The translations under genes were made by a program, and so were the position numbers. A DNA stretch of 64,000 bases from Pleomorphovibrio marinus. GTDB lineage: Bacteria > Bacteroidota > Bacteroidia > Cytophagales > Cyclobacteriaceae. Numbering within the stretch: position 1 is the stretch's first letter; each line of letters starts with the position of its first letter. The notes beneath the pieces are model-generated. The model made no database searches. It saw only the letters and a program-made list of their open reading frames with translations, and was not told the origin of the DNA. Where the stretch lies: assembly GCF_003347495.1 (NCBI RefSeq), contig NZ_QCXY01000004.1, positions 1 through 64,000 on the forward strand, read 5' to 3'. Positions 1 to 8,844 of this stretch are shown here, piece after piece.

Positions 1-383
1 GGTAAAGGGGTTGATGTTGCGCGGGGTGGGTTCCATCTGTTAAATATAAAAAATTCGGGGGATTGTTGTGACCGAACAACGGGGATTTTTTGGGGTGTGG
101 GGGAAACTCCAACCGGCAGCTGCTCCCTGCCTCCCCCAAACGACCACGAAAGTGGTCAAACCTTTCAATAGCTCCAATGCACCGGCTCGTTGGGATGAAC
201 ATGGTTTTGGTTCCTTCCCAAAATGTTTTGGCCCGCGATTCCGGTTTGTTTCCCTCACCCCAGCACTCTCCTCCCCTAACCACTTCGTTCTACGGGATTT
301 TCAACTTGAGGGAGAGGGGAGCTAGTGTGCACTTTCGGGATCGGGGTTCTTTGGGAATTTATGTTTACACCTGCCAAAATAGG
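1..383. other. gene-free left edge
   Basis: No ORF here has convincing composition: the short frames run through G/C-rich repeat text on both strands. The stretch holds one copy of a hairpin repeat (252-322) and a small palindrome near 144-160 (CCACgaaaGTGG). It lies downstream of the PIN toxin gene and continues the repeat-rich character seen at 1003-2703. I see no promoter or RNA gene. Confidence 0.6.
252..322. repeat. hairpin repeat, copy A
   Basis: This 71-bp segment begins CCCTCACCCC and ends GGGAGAGGGGAGC, so its C/T-rich left arm can pair with its G/A-rich right arm. A near-identical 70-bp copy lies in the same orientation at 1303-1372, sharing the central text ACCACTTCGTTCTAC. C/T-rich hairpins of this kind are common dispersed intergenic repeats in several bacterial phyla. 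No coding role is apparent. Confidence 0.75.
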
Positions 384-794
384 TCAATCCCCAAAAAGTT
401 CTCTGAAATCTTTGAAAGATATTACTTTTATGTTTTGGACTTCGAAATCCAGCAGTAGTTTGTCTCCTGTGACAACTAATTCGGCTTGTGACTGAATGGC
501 TAGGTCAAACAGGAAATTGTCCTTTGCATCTGGGCATCCCTGATAATTGCCGGAAATTGTTATTGAAGTAGTCAAATTTTGAACAAAGTCCAGATAATGA
601 CCCGGCTCAGAATAAAGGAGATTTTTAAATTTATCCCTCGCCAACACATCCCCCAATTCTTCTTCTAGTTCCGTGCAGGAAAATACAATCAAATTATGAT
701 CGAAGATGAGTTTTGCAATTGCATCCAATTTTCTGCCGACAATGTAGCTTACCCAGATATTAGTGTCAAGGATTATCTTTTTTCCTTTTCTCAT
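384..794 (-). CDS. PIN-domain toxin of a toxin-antitoxin pair
   Basis: Predicted PIN-fold ribonuclease of 136 residues, the size of stand-alone PIN toxins (COG1569-like group). The first catalytic aspartate is D10 in ILDTN. Further acidic residues follow in TELEEELGD, in the central PDAKDNFLFDLA segment, and in VVTGDKLLLD near the C-terminus, in the order expected for the PIN active site. Such toxins cleave RNA and are neutralised by the protein encoded just upstream. The start overlaps the antitoxin gene by 29 bp, the usual translationally coupled arrangement. The RNA target cannot be inferred. Confidence 0.85.
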   Translation of the reverse strand: MRKGKKIILDTNIWVSYIVGRKLDAIAKLIFDHNLIVFSCTELEEELGDVLARDKFKNLLYSEPGHYLDFVQNLTTSITISGNYQGCPDAKDNFLFDLAIQSQAELVVTGDKLLLDFEVQNIKVISFKDFRELFGD

Positions 795-1002
795 ACCGGG
801 CTTTTCTCACTGAGCTGCAAGATTCGACAATTTCTGAAAGTGAAATACTATTTGCCTGCACGGATTTATTCAGCCGCTCGGCTTGAGACATAACTAATCC
901 TTGCTTATCGGCGACCCTCAAATCAATGCCCATTTTTTTCGCAATGGCTAAAAGAAGCTTAATGTCTTCATCGGAAGCGTTACTCAAAATCAATGTTTCC
1001 AT
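766..1002 (-). CDS. putative antitoxin partner of the PIN toxin
   Basis: A 78-residue protein encoded directly upstream of, and overlapping, the PIN toxin gene. The N-terminus (METLILSNASDEDIKLLLAI) resembles the short N-terminal segment of antitoxins paired with COG1569-type PIN toxins. The rest is polar, with a basic C-terminus (KARYEKRKKDNP) that could contact toxin or DNA. The assignment rests mainly on size, order and overlap; no named DNA-binding fold is obvious. A quasi-palindrome 17 bp upstream of the start is a candidate autoregulatory operator. Confidence 0.7.
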   Translation of the reverse strand: METLILSNASDEDIKLLLAIAKKMGIDLRVADKQGLVMSQAERLNKSVQANSISLSEIVESCSSVRKARYEKRKKDNP

Positions 1003-1018
1003 CCTTTGGTTGATTTTC

Positions 1019-1036
1019 TTGCTAACTAGCTAACAA
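1019..1036. promoter_or_regulatory. candidate TA operator
   Basis: The 18-bp quasi-palindrome TTGCTAACTAGCTAACAA (7 of 9 half-site positions symmetric) lies 17 bp upstream of the antitoxin start. Toxin-antitoxin operons commonly repress themselves through such sites. This is inference from position and symmetry only. Confidence 0.3.
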
Positions 1037-1302
1037 GTCCGTTCTAATTGACTGGATTCACTAATATAACGGATTAACAGGACAAATGAATATTGCTGAA
1101 CACGTAACGTTCATTTCTTTCAATTATAATGGTCTTTTTTATCTAAGACATGTGTACAAAGACAACCCCATTGCCAGACCTTCCAACGTATTTGTCCTCT
1201 CCCTTTAGGAGACTTAGAGAGGGGTAACTGAGGGGACGGGTTCTCGTGGGAAAAATGGTTTCGCTTCGAAATTGGCTTGGGTCGCGATTCCGGGTCCTTG
1301 TG

Positions 1303-1372
1303 CCCTCACCCCAACCCTCTCCTCCCGTAACCACTTCGTTCTACAGGATTTGCAACTCCAGGGAGAGGGAGC
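1303..1372. repeat. hairpin repeat, copy B
   Basis: Second copy of the hairpin repeat at 252-322, same orientation. It shares the CCCTCACCCC left arm, the ACCACTTCGTTCTAC centre and the GGGAGAGGGAGC right arm. The bases just upstream (GCGATTCCGG) also match in the two copies, so the duplicated block is somewhat longer than the hairpin. Confidence 0.75.
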
Positions 1373-1485
1373 TTGATTGCGTATAGGAGAATGGGTTTTT
1401 TCCATTTCCTGGCCTGTGAAACGACATGAACAAAATATATTGGGGATATACGCACTCCAGAGGACAAAAACAACCTCTCGCTCGC

Positions 1486-1506
1486 CCCCTCCTGTTTTAG
1501 GAGGGG
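1486..1506. repeat. 8-bp-stem palindrome
   Basis: CCCCTCCT (1486-1493) pairs perfectly with AGGAGGGG (1499-1506) across a 5-nt loop. The same hairpin occurs in inverted orientation at 2099-2121. Confidence 0.7.
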
Positions 1507-1646
1507 AAACACCTGGGTAAACCAAACCACCCATTCGCACAAAAACAAATCACCAAGTCTCTCTGCCTCTAAGAAACGGAGTCTTTTAGGTGAATTGGAT
1601 AGTTTTATTGAATGGAATACCCATCCGATTCCTTGTTCGCGGAGTT

Positions 1647-1957
1647 CAACCCCGTCCGGGGTTGGGGAATCGTCGTTGGTCCTCCAGATCCCCGAGCTAA
1701 CGCACGGGGCTAATGGGGTTGAAACCCTCCGGGTTTCTTTGAACCTGTTGGAGACTGTGTCAGGTGTCACCCAATGGAGTGAACCTAGGAAAGGTTATTG
1801 TCTTTTGCCGTTTTCCTTTACAGTGACGGCCGTTTCCATACCAGCACTTGTGTTCCCTGTTTCGTCCCAAGACCCTGAAAGGGTCCAACAATAATAACGC
1901 CGGGAGAAACCCGGGGAATTGGGACACCACCCCCAAACCCAGAACCACGGAGTGGTT
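1647..1957. repeat. cluster of short palindromes
   Basis: At least five short perfect or near-perfect hairpins are strung together: CAACCCCG/CGGGGTTG (1647-1664), CCCCG/CGGGG near 1690-1708, GAAACCC/GGGTTTC (1721-1737), GACCCT/AGGGTC (1871-1885), and AACCAC/GTGGTT (1943-1957). A CCGGG/CCCGG pair also lies near 1900-1914. Arrays of short palindromes like these are familiar as multi-copy intergenic repeats in Bacteroidota. No ORF survives through them. Confidence 0.65.
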
Positions 1958-2098
1958 CAACTCCACAGCTCTTCCTAGCTGGGAGGAATATATTTTGATA
2001 AGCCTAACCTTGTTTCAGGATGAGGGATGGTGGGTGAAAAATGGTAGGCTTCGAAAGGTTGATCATTGCCTCCGCCTTGTTTCCACCACCCCCTTTTT

Positions 2099-2121
2099 CC
2101 CCCTCCTAAAACAGGAGGGGG
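2099..2121. repeat. inverted copy of the 1486 palindrome
   Basis: CCCCCTCCT (2099-2107) pairs with AGGAGGGGG (2113-2121), loop AAAAC. The loop and stem are the reverse complement of the hairpin at 1486-1506. Confidence 0.7.
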
Positions 2122-2282
2122 AGAGGTTGAGAATGGTTGTTTTCGCTTCGGAAGAGATTGATTTTAAGAAGACGCTGTACCGTCATTCGGGATTGGTAAT
2201 CCCCCAGAACAAAGTCTGAAGCATTCCTCTAGAAAAGTATAGGCTCTCAAATCCAAACTATTTTTTCGAAGACCTGCAGCCT

Positions 2283-2332
2283 GCGGATTACAAATCCGCT
2301 TTATCTGTTCTCGAAATTGCAAATTTCGAGAA
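2283..2332. repeat. pair of REP-like palindromes
   Basis: Two perfect hairpins lie 8 bp apart: GCGGATT/AATCCGC (2283-2299, 3-nt loop) and TTCTCGAAATT/AATTTCGAGAA (2308-2332, 3-nt loop). Closely paired palindromes of this kind resemble REP elements mobilised by RAYT (TnpA-REP) transposases, but no such transposase gene is in the window. Confidence 0.6.
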
Positions 2333-2430
2333 ACGGGGTGTTTTTAGTGACTTGCACTATTTCGGCCCTCGTCCCTGACCTTCTGTGAAAAAAAACTTTT
2401 TCGGAGCGAGCAACAACGTTCCACATAAAG

Positions 2431-2700
2431 AACCTTCGCGCCCTCTGTGCCTCCTTTGTGTTCTTAGTGACAAAAACCTTCCGAAGCGAAAACCAACCTT
2501 TCGCCTGAAAACAAGTCCCTAAGTCTCCCGGTCTTAAAAATTACCAAAAAACCTTCGCGTCCTTTGTGCCTCCTTTGTGTCCTTAGTGACAAAAACCTTC
2601 CGAAGCGAAACCAACCTTTCGCCTGTAAACAAGTCTCTAAGTCCCTAAGTCCCCTCGTCTCTAAGTCTCTTCGTCACCAAGTCACCAAGTCCCTTCGTCA
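2431..2700. repeat. 119-bp tandem duplication with short-phrase repeats
   Basis: A block beginning AACCTTCGCG occurs at 2431 and again at 2550, a 119-bp period. It contains TGTGCCTCCTTTGTGT, CTTAGTGACAAAAACCTTCC and CAACCTTTCGCCTG. The second unit runs into short repeats of phrases such as AAGTCTCT, AAGTCCCT and CACCAAGT up to 2700. It lies just downstream of the rhodanese stop codon. Confidence 0.75.
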
Positions 2701-2703
2701 CAA

Positions 2704-3009
2704 TCACTCCTCCTCAAGCTCTCGGTAGGCTACAATGCCTCCGAGCACGTTGCGGACTTTGGTGAAGCCCTTGCTTTCCAAGAACTTCTTGGCGTTGCCG
2801 CTGCGGGCGCCGGAACGGCAGTGGACTACTATCTCCTCCTCCTTATGGGCCTCCAGCTCGCTGAGCTTCTCGGGGATATCGGCCAAGGGGATGTTCCAGG
2901 CTTCCAGGTTGTCGTCCTCGTATTCGTACTCTTCCCTGACGTCTATAAAGACAAACTTTTCCTTGTTTTCCAGTCTTTCCTTAAGCTCGTTTACGGTAAT
3001 ATCTTCCAT
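2704..3009 (-). CDS. rhodanese-like domain protein
   Basis: A 101-residue single-domain rhodanese, predicted cytoplasmic because there is no signal peptide. The active-site loop is CRSGARS with catalytic C64, which would carry a persulfide. The N-terminal part has the usual FIDVREEYEY strand and motif (about residues 20-30). Small rhodaneses of this type (GlpE-like) transfer sulfur to cyanide or thioredoxin in vitro; the physiological acceptor is unknown. It starts 7 bp after the stop of the T9SS-exported protein gene, so it is probably the last gene of that transcript. Confidence 0.85.
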   Translation of the reverse strand: MEDITVNELKERLENKEKFVFIDVREEYEYEDDNLEAWNIPLADIPEKLSELEAHKEEEIVVHCRSGARSGNAKKFLESKGFTKVRNVLGGIVAYRELEEE

Positions 3010-3016
3010 CTTTTGT

Positions 3017-4867
3017 TTATTTCACTAGTATTCTTACTGACTTGATTTTGTCTTTTTGTCTAAAACGAATCAAATATATGCCTTTTTGCCTGTCCTCAAA
3101 ATGAATAATCTTGCCTTTTTCGAAGTTTTCTATCCTTGCGGGAACCTGCCTGCCCTGAAAATCATAAACCGCTAGCTCATCCAGGTCACTCCCGGATTCC
3201 AGGTACAGCCTTTCTACCACGGGGTTGGGATAGGCCCTTACCTCCTCTTCCGGCTCCTCCTCTTCTTCATCCACTACCTCCCCCAAGGAAAGGTGAGGCC
3301 TTATCATGAGGTTGCCGCTCACGGTTTCGTTTTGTTGCCAGGCACCGGAAACGTTGTAAAACACCTGCTCCCCTGAGTCCGAGGACTTGTCCAGGCCCAC
3401 ATACACAAAGTCGTTGGTGAACTGGGTAAAGCCTACATAGAAGGTGCCCGACACCTGTATGTTGGAGCCCAGGGGGAAATAGGCAAACTCCCCGAGATCC
3501 TCCAGCTCGGGAATAAGCACCTCCCGCTTGTATAGGGGCTCCTGACCCAGGCTGTCCCATACCATCAGCTCTACGGATCTGCCCCGCTGCATAAAATTGG
3601 TGAAATTGATGCTGATGCCCTTAATAAATACCGGAGTGCCAATCTCGTACCTGAGGGCCAACATCCCTGCTCGTTGGTTGATGCCTGCGGAATAGTCCAC
3701 CGATCCGTTGTCATAGGCCAGGTAATCCCTGACGGGCAAAATATACCGTACCGTATCATTGACTTTGTAATCCATGCTGGTGTTAAACACCGTGTCCCTG
3801 CCACTAATGCTTTCCACCTTAAACCTGTCCCCGGTACTTAGGTACATAAGTGCCTCCAGGTCGAAGGGCTCCTCCTCCTGCCAGTCAATGTCCTCCTGCA
3901 GGGTAAAGCTGGTAAAGCCCCTGCGCTCCCCGGCCTGAGGAACAGGACTGAGGGGCGTGTTTACGTTGATGTTTTGGATCACTGCCCCTGTCTGAAGGTT
4001 CCTGAACTGTACGGTAAACTCCATGGCCCTAAACCGGTTACTCAGGTTCTTAAACTGTCCCGAAAGGGGGCTGAGGTATTCTTCCGACTTTTGGGTAAGT
4101 TCAAAAAGGGGAATGGCCCCATACTTTCCAAAGGGGCTGGAGGGCAATTGGGTAAGAGTACGGTCCTCGTAGAAAAGGTCACTTTCGCTCCTGCCCTTGT
4201 TCAGGTAGATATAGTCCAGCACCCAGGTATCGAAAGGGCCTGAAAGCCTGCCTATATGCAGGAACCTAAAGCGAAACTGATCGTGTTGGAAGGCTTCGGT
4301 AACCTGTAGGATTTCCTGGGTAAAGTCCTGGGTAGCACCCTCGTCTCCACCTATTACCTGCCATACCAACTCCCATTCCCCCTGCTCATTTAAAAAATGC
4401 AGTTCCAGTTGATCGTTGTCATCCGGCATTTCCCCTTTGCCGGCGGCTTGCCAGAAGAAGCTGAGGTAAACGGTAGCAGCCTCTGCTGTGGAAAGCCCTG
4501 AAAGGTCTATGGGTTTGGAGGTCAGGCGATCCCCTTCCCCATTTTCCAGCAGTTCCCGTGCATAGGCCTCCCCTCTTTGGTCCACCCCATCCAGGTAGCA
4601 TACACCTATGGAGGGAGGGTTGTTTCCCAAGGTCATGGAGCCAAGTACCCCTCTGCTGTCCCAGAGGTCCTCGCGAACGGCCCCGCTGCTAAAGTCGTCC
4701 CAAAAGGGCAGGCTTAGCCGCTCTTCCAGGAGGCGAAGGGAAAGAGCCTGGTGATCGGGTGATTTTTTCGGGGTGGGAAGTTGTTGAAATTGGGCACTTG
4801 CCTTCCAGCATGGCAGTATCCCAGCCAAAAGCAAGCACAAAAAGGCCCAATTTCTCCTTCTATACAT
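3017..4867 (-). CDS. secreted protein with T9SS type A sorting domain
   Basis: A 616-residue exported protein. Residues 1-25 form a signal peptide ending near KASAQ. The last ~75 residues form a T9SS sorting domain: it starts at RAYPNPVVERLYL, has a central VYDFQGRQV strand, and ends in GIYLIRFRQKDKIKSVRIL. The middle is beta-rich, with concanavalin-like and jelly-roll-like sequence but no catalytic motif I recognise, so it is probably a surface adhesin or binding protein. An acidic Glu-rich linker (DEEEEEPEEE) precedes the sorting domain. It begins 3 bp after the PASTA gene stop and lies just upstream of the rhodanese gene. Confidence 0.8.
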   Translation of the reverse strand: MYRRRNWAFLCLLLAGILPCWKASAQFQQLPTPKKSPDHQALSLRLLEERLSLPFWDDFSSGAVREDLWDSRGVLGSMTLGNNPPSIGVCYLDGVDQRGEAYARELLENGEGDRLTSKPIDLSGLSTAEAATVYLSFFWQAAGKGEMPDDNDQLELHFLNEQGEWELVWQVIGGDEGATQDFTQEILQVTEAFQHDQFRFRFLHIGRLSGPFDTWVLDYIYLNKGRSESDLFYEDRTLTQLPSSPFGKYGAIPLFELTQKSEEYLSPLSGQFKNLSNRFRAMEFTVQFRNLQTGAVIQNINVNTPLSPVPQAGERRGFTSFTLQEDIDWQEEEPFDLEALMYLSTGDRFKVESISGRDTVFNTSMDYKVNDTVRYILPVRDYLAYDNGSVDYSAGINQRAGMLALRYEIGTPVFIKGISINFTNFMQRGRSVELMVWDSLGQEPLYKREVLIPELEDLGEFAYFPLGSNIQVSGTFYVGFTQFTNDFVYVGLDKSSDSGEQVFYNVSGAWQQNETVSGNLMIRPHLSLGEVVDEEEEEPEEEVRAYPNPVVERLYLESGSDLDELAVYDFQGRQVPARIENFEKGKIIHFEDRQKGIYLIRFRQKDKIKSVRILVK

Positions 4868-4870
4868 ACG

Positions 4871-5644
4871 TTAAAGTTCCAAATCTTCTTCCAGTTCAGA
4901 CACCCATATATCCACCCTTTCGCCTGTAGAGGCATCAATGCCAGAAGGGGGCAACTGTTTTATCACCGTGCCTTTGGGTACGGTGTCGGTTTTTACGTAG
5001 TTGAGGTTGCCCATCCTCAGGCCTGAGCCCAGGATAAGGAATTCCGCCTCAATATCATCCATGCCGATGAGATTGGGCATTTCCAGCCTTTGGTTGCCAA
5101 GCCCGTCTCCCACCACCAGGTCTATTTGTGAGCCCTTGGGGATTTCAAAGCCCTCGCGGATATCCCTACCTCGGTATTTTTGTTCCAGCACCACGTTCAT
5201 GCCAATATCCGGTACATAGGAGATGTCCCCTCTTACCAAGCCGTGGTTTGCCAGAATTTCCTGTGCATTCTTCAGGGGAGCATTCACCAAATTAGGCATA
5301 CTGATCAATGGGGCGTTTTGGGCATTGAGGGTCACGTAAATTTTTCGGTTCTGCTTTACCTTGGTGCCGGGCCTGGGGTTTTGCTTCAACACGTGCAGGG
5401 GCTTTTCCTCCGCCACATACCCACTATCCGGGGTAATTTCCAGCAACAAATCCCGGGCTTTCAAAAAGGCCTCCAGCTCCTCGTAGTGGTACCCCTCCAG
5501 GTCCGGAACGCTTACCGACTCCCCGTGATTAGTGTACTTGGGTAGGTACATGTAAAAAAACAACATTAGGAATACCAACAATATCCCTATCATAGCCAAA
5601 AGGTGTATTCCTATTTTTTTAGCAATCGCTAGTATTTCATTCAT
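4871..5644 (-). CDS. membrane-anchored PASTA-domain protein
   Basis: I chose the ATG at 5644 (257 aa), which places the membrane segment near the N-terminus; an upstream in-frame ATG at 5710 would add 22 residues with no support. One transmembrane helix (about residues 12-33, IHLLAMIGILLVFLMLFFY) is followed by three PASTA repeats (about 40-108, 110-180 and 185-250), each opening with a VPDLEG, MPNLVN or MPNLIG motif. PASTA modules bind peptidoglycan fragments or act as spacers. There is no kinase or transpeptidase domain, so this is a stand-alone periplasmic PASTA protein. The T9SS protein gene follows 3 bp downstream. Confidence 0.85.
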   Translation of the reverse strand: MNEILAIAKKIGIHLLAMIGILLVFLMLFFYMYLPKYTNHGESVSVPDLEGYHYEELEAFLKARDLLLEITPDSGYVAEEKPLHVLKQNPRPGTKVKQNRKIYVTLNAQNAPLISMPNLVNAPLKNAQEILANHGLVRGDISYVPDIGMNVVLEQKYRGRDIREGFEIPKGSQIDLVVGDGLGNQRLEMPNLIGMDDIEAEFLILGSGLRMGNLNYVKTDTVPKGTVIKQLPPSGIDASTGERVDIWVSELEEDLEL

Positions 5645-5748
5645 TATTAACAGGCATAAGTTACTTGCAAATCTACATAAAATATTTTCAGTCTTGACCC
5701 ATGTTCGCAAAACCGTAAACGGCTAAAAGCAGGATTACGGTATATGGA

Positions 5749-8700
5749 CTACCGGATAATCAAACGCTTGGTGGCAGAAATGGACTGACCGGTAATTTTG
5801 ACCACAAAAACACCACTATTTAGCAGTGCTTTGCTAAAACTGTAGGTTTGGTTCAGCGTAAAATCAAAATCCACCGAATAGGCCACCTGCCCGCTCATAT
5901 TGATAAACTCTATCCTCACGTTTTCATATTCACTCAGGTTGAATGCAATGTTAAATACATCCTCGGCGGGATTGGGATAGATAACCGTGTTGTCCAACCC
6001 AGGGTCAACAGGATTTGGGTTGTCGGACAAAAACAGCTCCACGTTGTCCAGATACAATGCCGCCCCGCTGCCTCCTTCTTCCGAGACCCTGAAGTACACC
6101 CGGGTCTGTTCTGCACCCTCCCCGGTAAATTCATTTAGGTTCACGAATTCCCGTTCATAATCTGTTGCGGTATTGGGGTTGGGAAGGCCGGAGCCTGAAA
6201 CGGTATTTATCTCCTCCCCGGTCCTACTCCAGACCACGGTGCCCGAACTTCCCCCGTCCTTGCTGACAAGGACTTCTAAGCTGATCGGATTCGCCTGGGA
6301 AAAGCCTCCTGCAGCCAAGTCAAAAAACAAGCTGGCCCTATTCGTCTCGCTAAGGTCAAATAACGGGGAGGACAACCAGTGGGAATCACCAGGGGTGAAA
6401 TTTTCAAGGCCAACCACATTCTCTCCGTCTTCCTGTAGCGAAAAGATCCTCCAGGTAGGGAACCCCCTCTCCGGATTTATTTCGGTCCACCGCCCCAGGT
6501 CATTTTCTTGGTCGAAATCCTTCCTCCAGGGAACCACTACTTCGGCTTCACTTTGTACAAAGCGCCTACTGATTTCGTCGTCGGTGCCCGGGTTTTGGTC
6601 AAAATTGGGTTGGTATAGGCGATAATCCAGCCGGTTTCTTCCATTCCGAAGCAGCGAGGGCATGGCTACACTCACACTTTCACCCACAGGGATAGAGATG
6701 TCATCGAAAAGCTGGGTGTCCATGTCCCGCCTATTGTGCAGGCGGTCGATAAAGAAACCGAAAGAAATGGGCAGGTTGCCTGTATTTCTGATCCGCAACA
6801 CCTCATCTCCTTGCTGCCCCGAGGTGACGGGCAAAGGCTGCTCTAATTCCACTATCTCAAAGTCGTAACGGAAAACTTCTTCCTGGAAAACCTCCACATC
6901 CTTAATAAACAAGTTGTTTCCCCAGCCATTTACCACGATAAAGGCTATTCTTACATTCGGCTGCCCTGCATATTGGGCCAAGTTCACCACTTCCCGTCTA
7001 AACTGGCTCTCCGAACTAGGAAAAAATTCTAAAGAGGATGGGGGCTGAGTCTGAAGGGTGACTTCCTCCCTGTCATAAAGGGGTCCGGTAAGGTCAAAGG
7101 TATTGCCACAATCGGTGGAAACGGCCACCACCATCTTATCCTGAAAGAATTCATTGTCAAAGGGTCGGTAAGCCACGTTGAAGGTCAGCTGGGGGTTCTC
7201 CAACTGACTCAGATCCATATTTGGACTTATAAAGTAATTTAGTTCCCCCCGCTGCTGGTAGTCGTATCCGTTTACGTACATCATCTGCTGGGATACCCCA
7301 TCTATGGCCATGCTGATGCTGGACCAGGTAATAGACTGATCCGGGTTTAGAATGTCCCATTGTCCCAGGTCACTTGCCATGTCCAGCCTGTAGGGCAAAG
7401 TCATGTTGGAAGCCAGATTAGGCCTGGTTCTCCTAAAGCTGTTGAAAGGGTCCTGGTCTGGTTGGTTATTTACCTCCAGGATTTCCACCTCAAAGGTGTT
7501 TTCCCCTTCCGGCAGGGTAAGAAAATCGAAATTCAATGTGTCCTTTTCTCCGGTCCCTAGATTTAGGTTAAATTCCCGTAGTTCTATTACCGTTCCGTTC
7601 AAGGTGATTTCCACTTCGGCCTGGGTTACGGTTTCAGTACCCACATTCATGACCACTATGGAGGGTACCACCTCTGGGGTGCAGATAAAATTGTCGGGGC
7701 CTATTACCTTTTCTATGGAAAGATCGAAATCAAAGAGATCGGGTGCCACCAATCCCGGGCTGGAAAGCAGCGAGTTTCTTCTGGGACTGGAGGCGAGCAC
7801 CACATCCATCCTTTCCACCTGCCCCCTGGTAAACAGGTTCATACATTGGTCCTGAGTGTAATCCATGAAGTTTTCCACCATATCCCTGGAGTCGCAGGTA
7901 AACCTGGGGGTTAAGGAACACTCAAAGTTTGCCCCATCTTGATTAGGGGTGTCGTCCACAAAATCGCTCGCTTCACAACCCCCATCCCCCCAAATATGGC
8001 GTAAACCCAAAAAATGGCCAATTTCATGGGCGGCCGTCCTCCCCCTGTATTCGGGGTCAGCATTGCCCCCTACCCCAAAATAACGGAAATTCACCCCTAC
8101 ACCATCTATGTTTCTAGAAGTGGGAGGGAAAGCATCTAAACCGGGTAGGTCTGCAATGGGGTAGGTAGCAAAGCCCAGCTCTGCACGAATCAAAGGCAAT
8201 ACCCATATATTCAGGTAGTCTTCTGGTGGCCAGAATGCAATGGAGCTGATTAAAGAAATATCACTTGCCCTATAGCTGAGCCTGCTGCCTTGCACCCTGT
8301 TGATGCCATTGGTGGGCATACCATCCGGATCCCTTCTGGCAAGCACGAATTCTATATTGGCACTGGCGGCCACGTCCCTAAACTCATTGGGGGTCAATAT
8401 TGTGTCCTCGTTGAGTCTATTGAAATCTTCGTTTAATATTCGGATCTGGGAAAGGATCTGTTCTTCGGGGATATTGGCTCCCACCCCTAAGTCGGTGCCC
8501 GTATGGATCACGTGCACCACCACGGGGATCTGTCTTGGGGGCCCATCCTGTAGGGTACGCATGGAGGACGCATCCCTTTTCTGCTCCTTAATTTTCTCTT
8601 TCATCCAGGACTCAAAATATTCCCGGCTACCATAGACCCCTAGGGCTTTTTCCTGGATTTCCTCCAGCACAGCCACTCCACATTGTTCGTTGTGCTGGTG

Positions 8701-8844
8701 TTGAAAAGTCTTACCAAAATGGACCTGACTCCAGGCCGATCCGGTACCTATACATAAAAATACCAGCACTGAGAAGTATAGGATACGCAATGCTGGTAAA
8801 TTTTTTCTTATAAGCACCCCAAAAAAATCAGGCAACTTCCACAT
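5749..8844 (-). CDS. secreted M43 (pappalysin-type) metalloprotease with T9SS sorting domain
   Basis: A 1031-residue exported zinc protease. A membrane-type signal lies at about residues 15-40. The zinc site is HEIGHFLGLRH (H273, E274, H277, H283), followed about 55 residues later by the Met-turn NFMDYT, the signature of MEROPS M43. Cysteines around the site (GGCEASDF, FECSL, FTCDS) fit a disulfide-bonded extracellular enzyme. The central part holds beta-sandwich and MAM/adhesion-like domains. The last ~80 residues form a T9SS type A sorting domain (VIYPNPAEDVFNIAF...SATKRLIIR). The start overlaps the nfuA-like gene by 17 bp, and no other ATG would keep the signal sequence. Likely role: extracellular protein or peptide degradation. 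Confidence 0.88.
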   Translation of the reverse strand: MWKLPDFFGVLIRKNLPALRILYFSVLVFLCIGTGSAWSQVHFGKTFQHQHNEQCGVAVLEEIQEKALGVYGSREYFESWMKEKIKEQKRDASSMRTLQDGPPRQIPVVVHVIHTGTDLGVGANIPEEQILSQIRILNEDFNRLNEDTILTPNEFRDVAASANIEFVLARRDPDGMPTNGINRVQGSRLSYRASDISLISSIAFWPPEDYLNIWVLPLIRAELGFATYPIADLPGLDAFPPTSRNIDGVGVNFRYFGVGGNADPEYRGRTAAHEIGHFLGLRHIWGDGGCEASDFVDDTPNQDGANFECSLTPRFTCDSRDMVENFMDYTQDQCMNLFTRGQVERMDVVLASSPRRNSLLSSPGLVAPDLFDFDLSIEKVIGPDNFICTPEVVPSIVVMNVGTETVTQAEVEITLNGTVIELREFNLNLGTGEKDTLNFDFLTLPEGENTFEVEILEVNNQPDQDPFNSFRRTRPNLASNMTLPYRLDMASDLGQWDILNPDQSITWSSISMAIDGVSQQMMYVNGYDYQQRGELNYFISPNMDLSQLENPQLTFNVAYRPFDNEFFQDKMVVAVSTDCGNTFDLTGPLYDREEVTLQTQPPSSLEFFPSSESQFRREVVNLAQYAGQPNVRIAFIVVNGWGNNLFIKDVEVFQEEVFRYDFEIVELEQPLPVTSGQQGDEVLRIRNTGNLPISFGFFIDRLHNRRDMDTQLFDDISIPVGESVSVAMPSLLRNGRNRLDYRLYQPNFDQNPGTDDEISRRFVQSEAEVVVPWRKDFDQENDLGRWTEINPERGFPTWRIFSLQEDGENVVGLENFTPGDSHWLSSPLFDLSETNRASLFFDLAAGGFSQANPISLEVLVSKDGGSSGTVVWSRTGEEINTVSGSGLPNPNTATDYEREFVNLNEFTGEGAEQTRVYFRVSEEGGSGAALYLDNVELFLSDNPNPVDPGLDNTVIYPNPAEDVFNIAFNLSEYENVRIEFINMSGQVAYSVDFDFTLNQTYSFSKALLNSGVFVVKITGQSISATKRLIIR

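Larger units (their letters stand above)
1003..2703. other. 1.7-kb gene-free repeat mosaic
   Basis: No believable gene lies between the antitoxin and the rhodanese gene; all ORFs here run through palindromic or low-complexity text. The segment is a patchwork of at least five hairpin or tandem repeat types, listed separately: 1303-1372, 1486-1506 with 2099-2121, 1647-1957, 2283-2332 and 2431-2700. This density suggests a site where mobile intergenic repeats accumulate rather than an operon leader. Confidence 0.7.

Noticed and set aside
1143-2219. Several ORFs of 60-154 codons
   Set aside because: They run through palindromic repeats on both strands, with overlapping frames and no protein-like composition.
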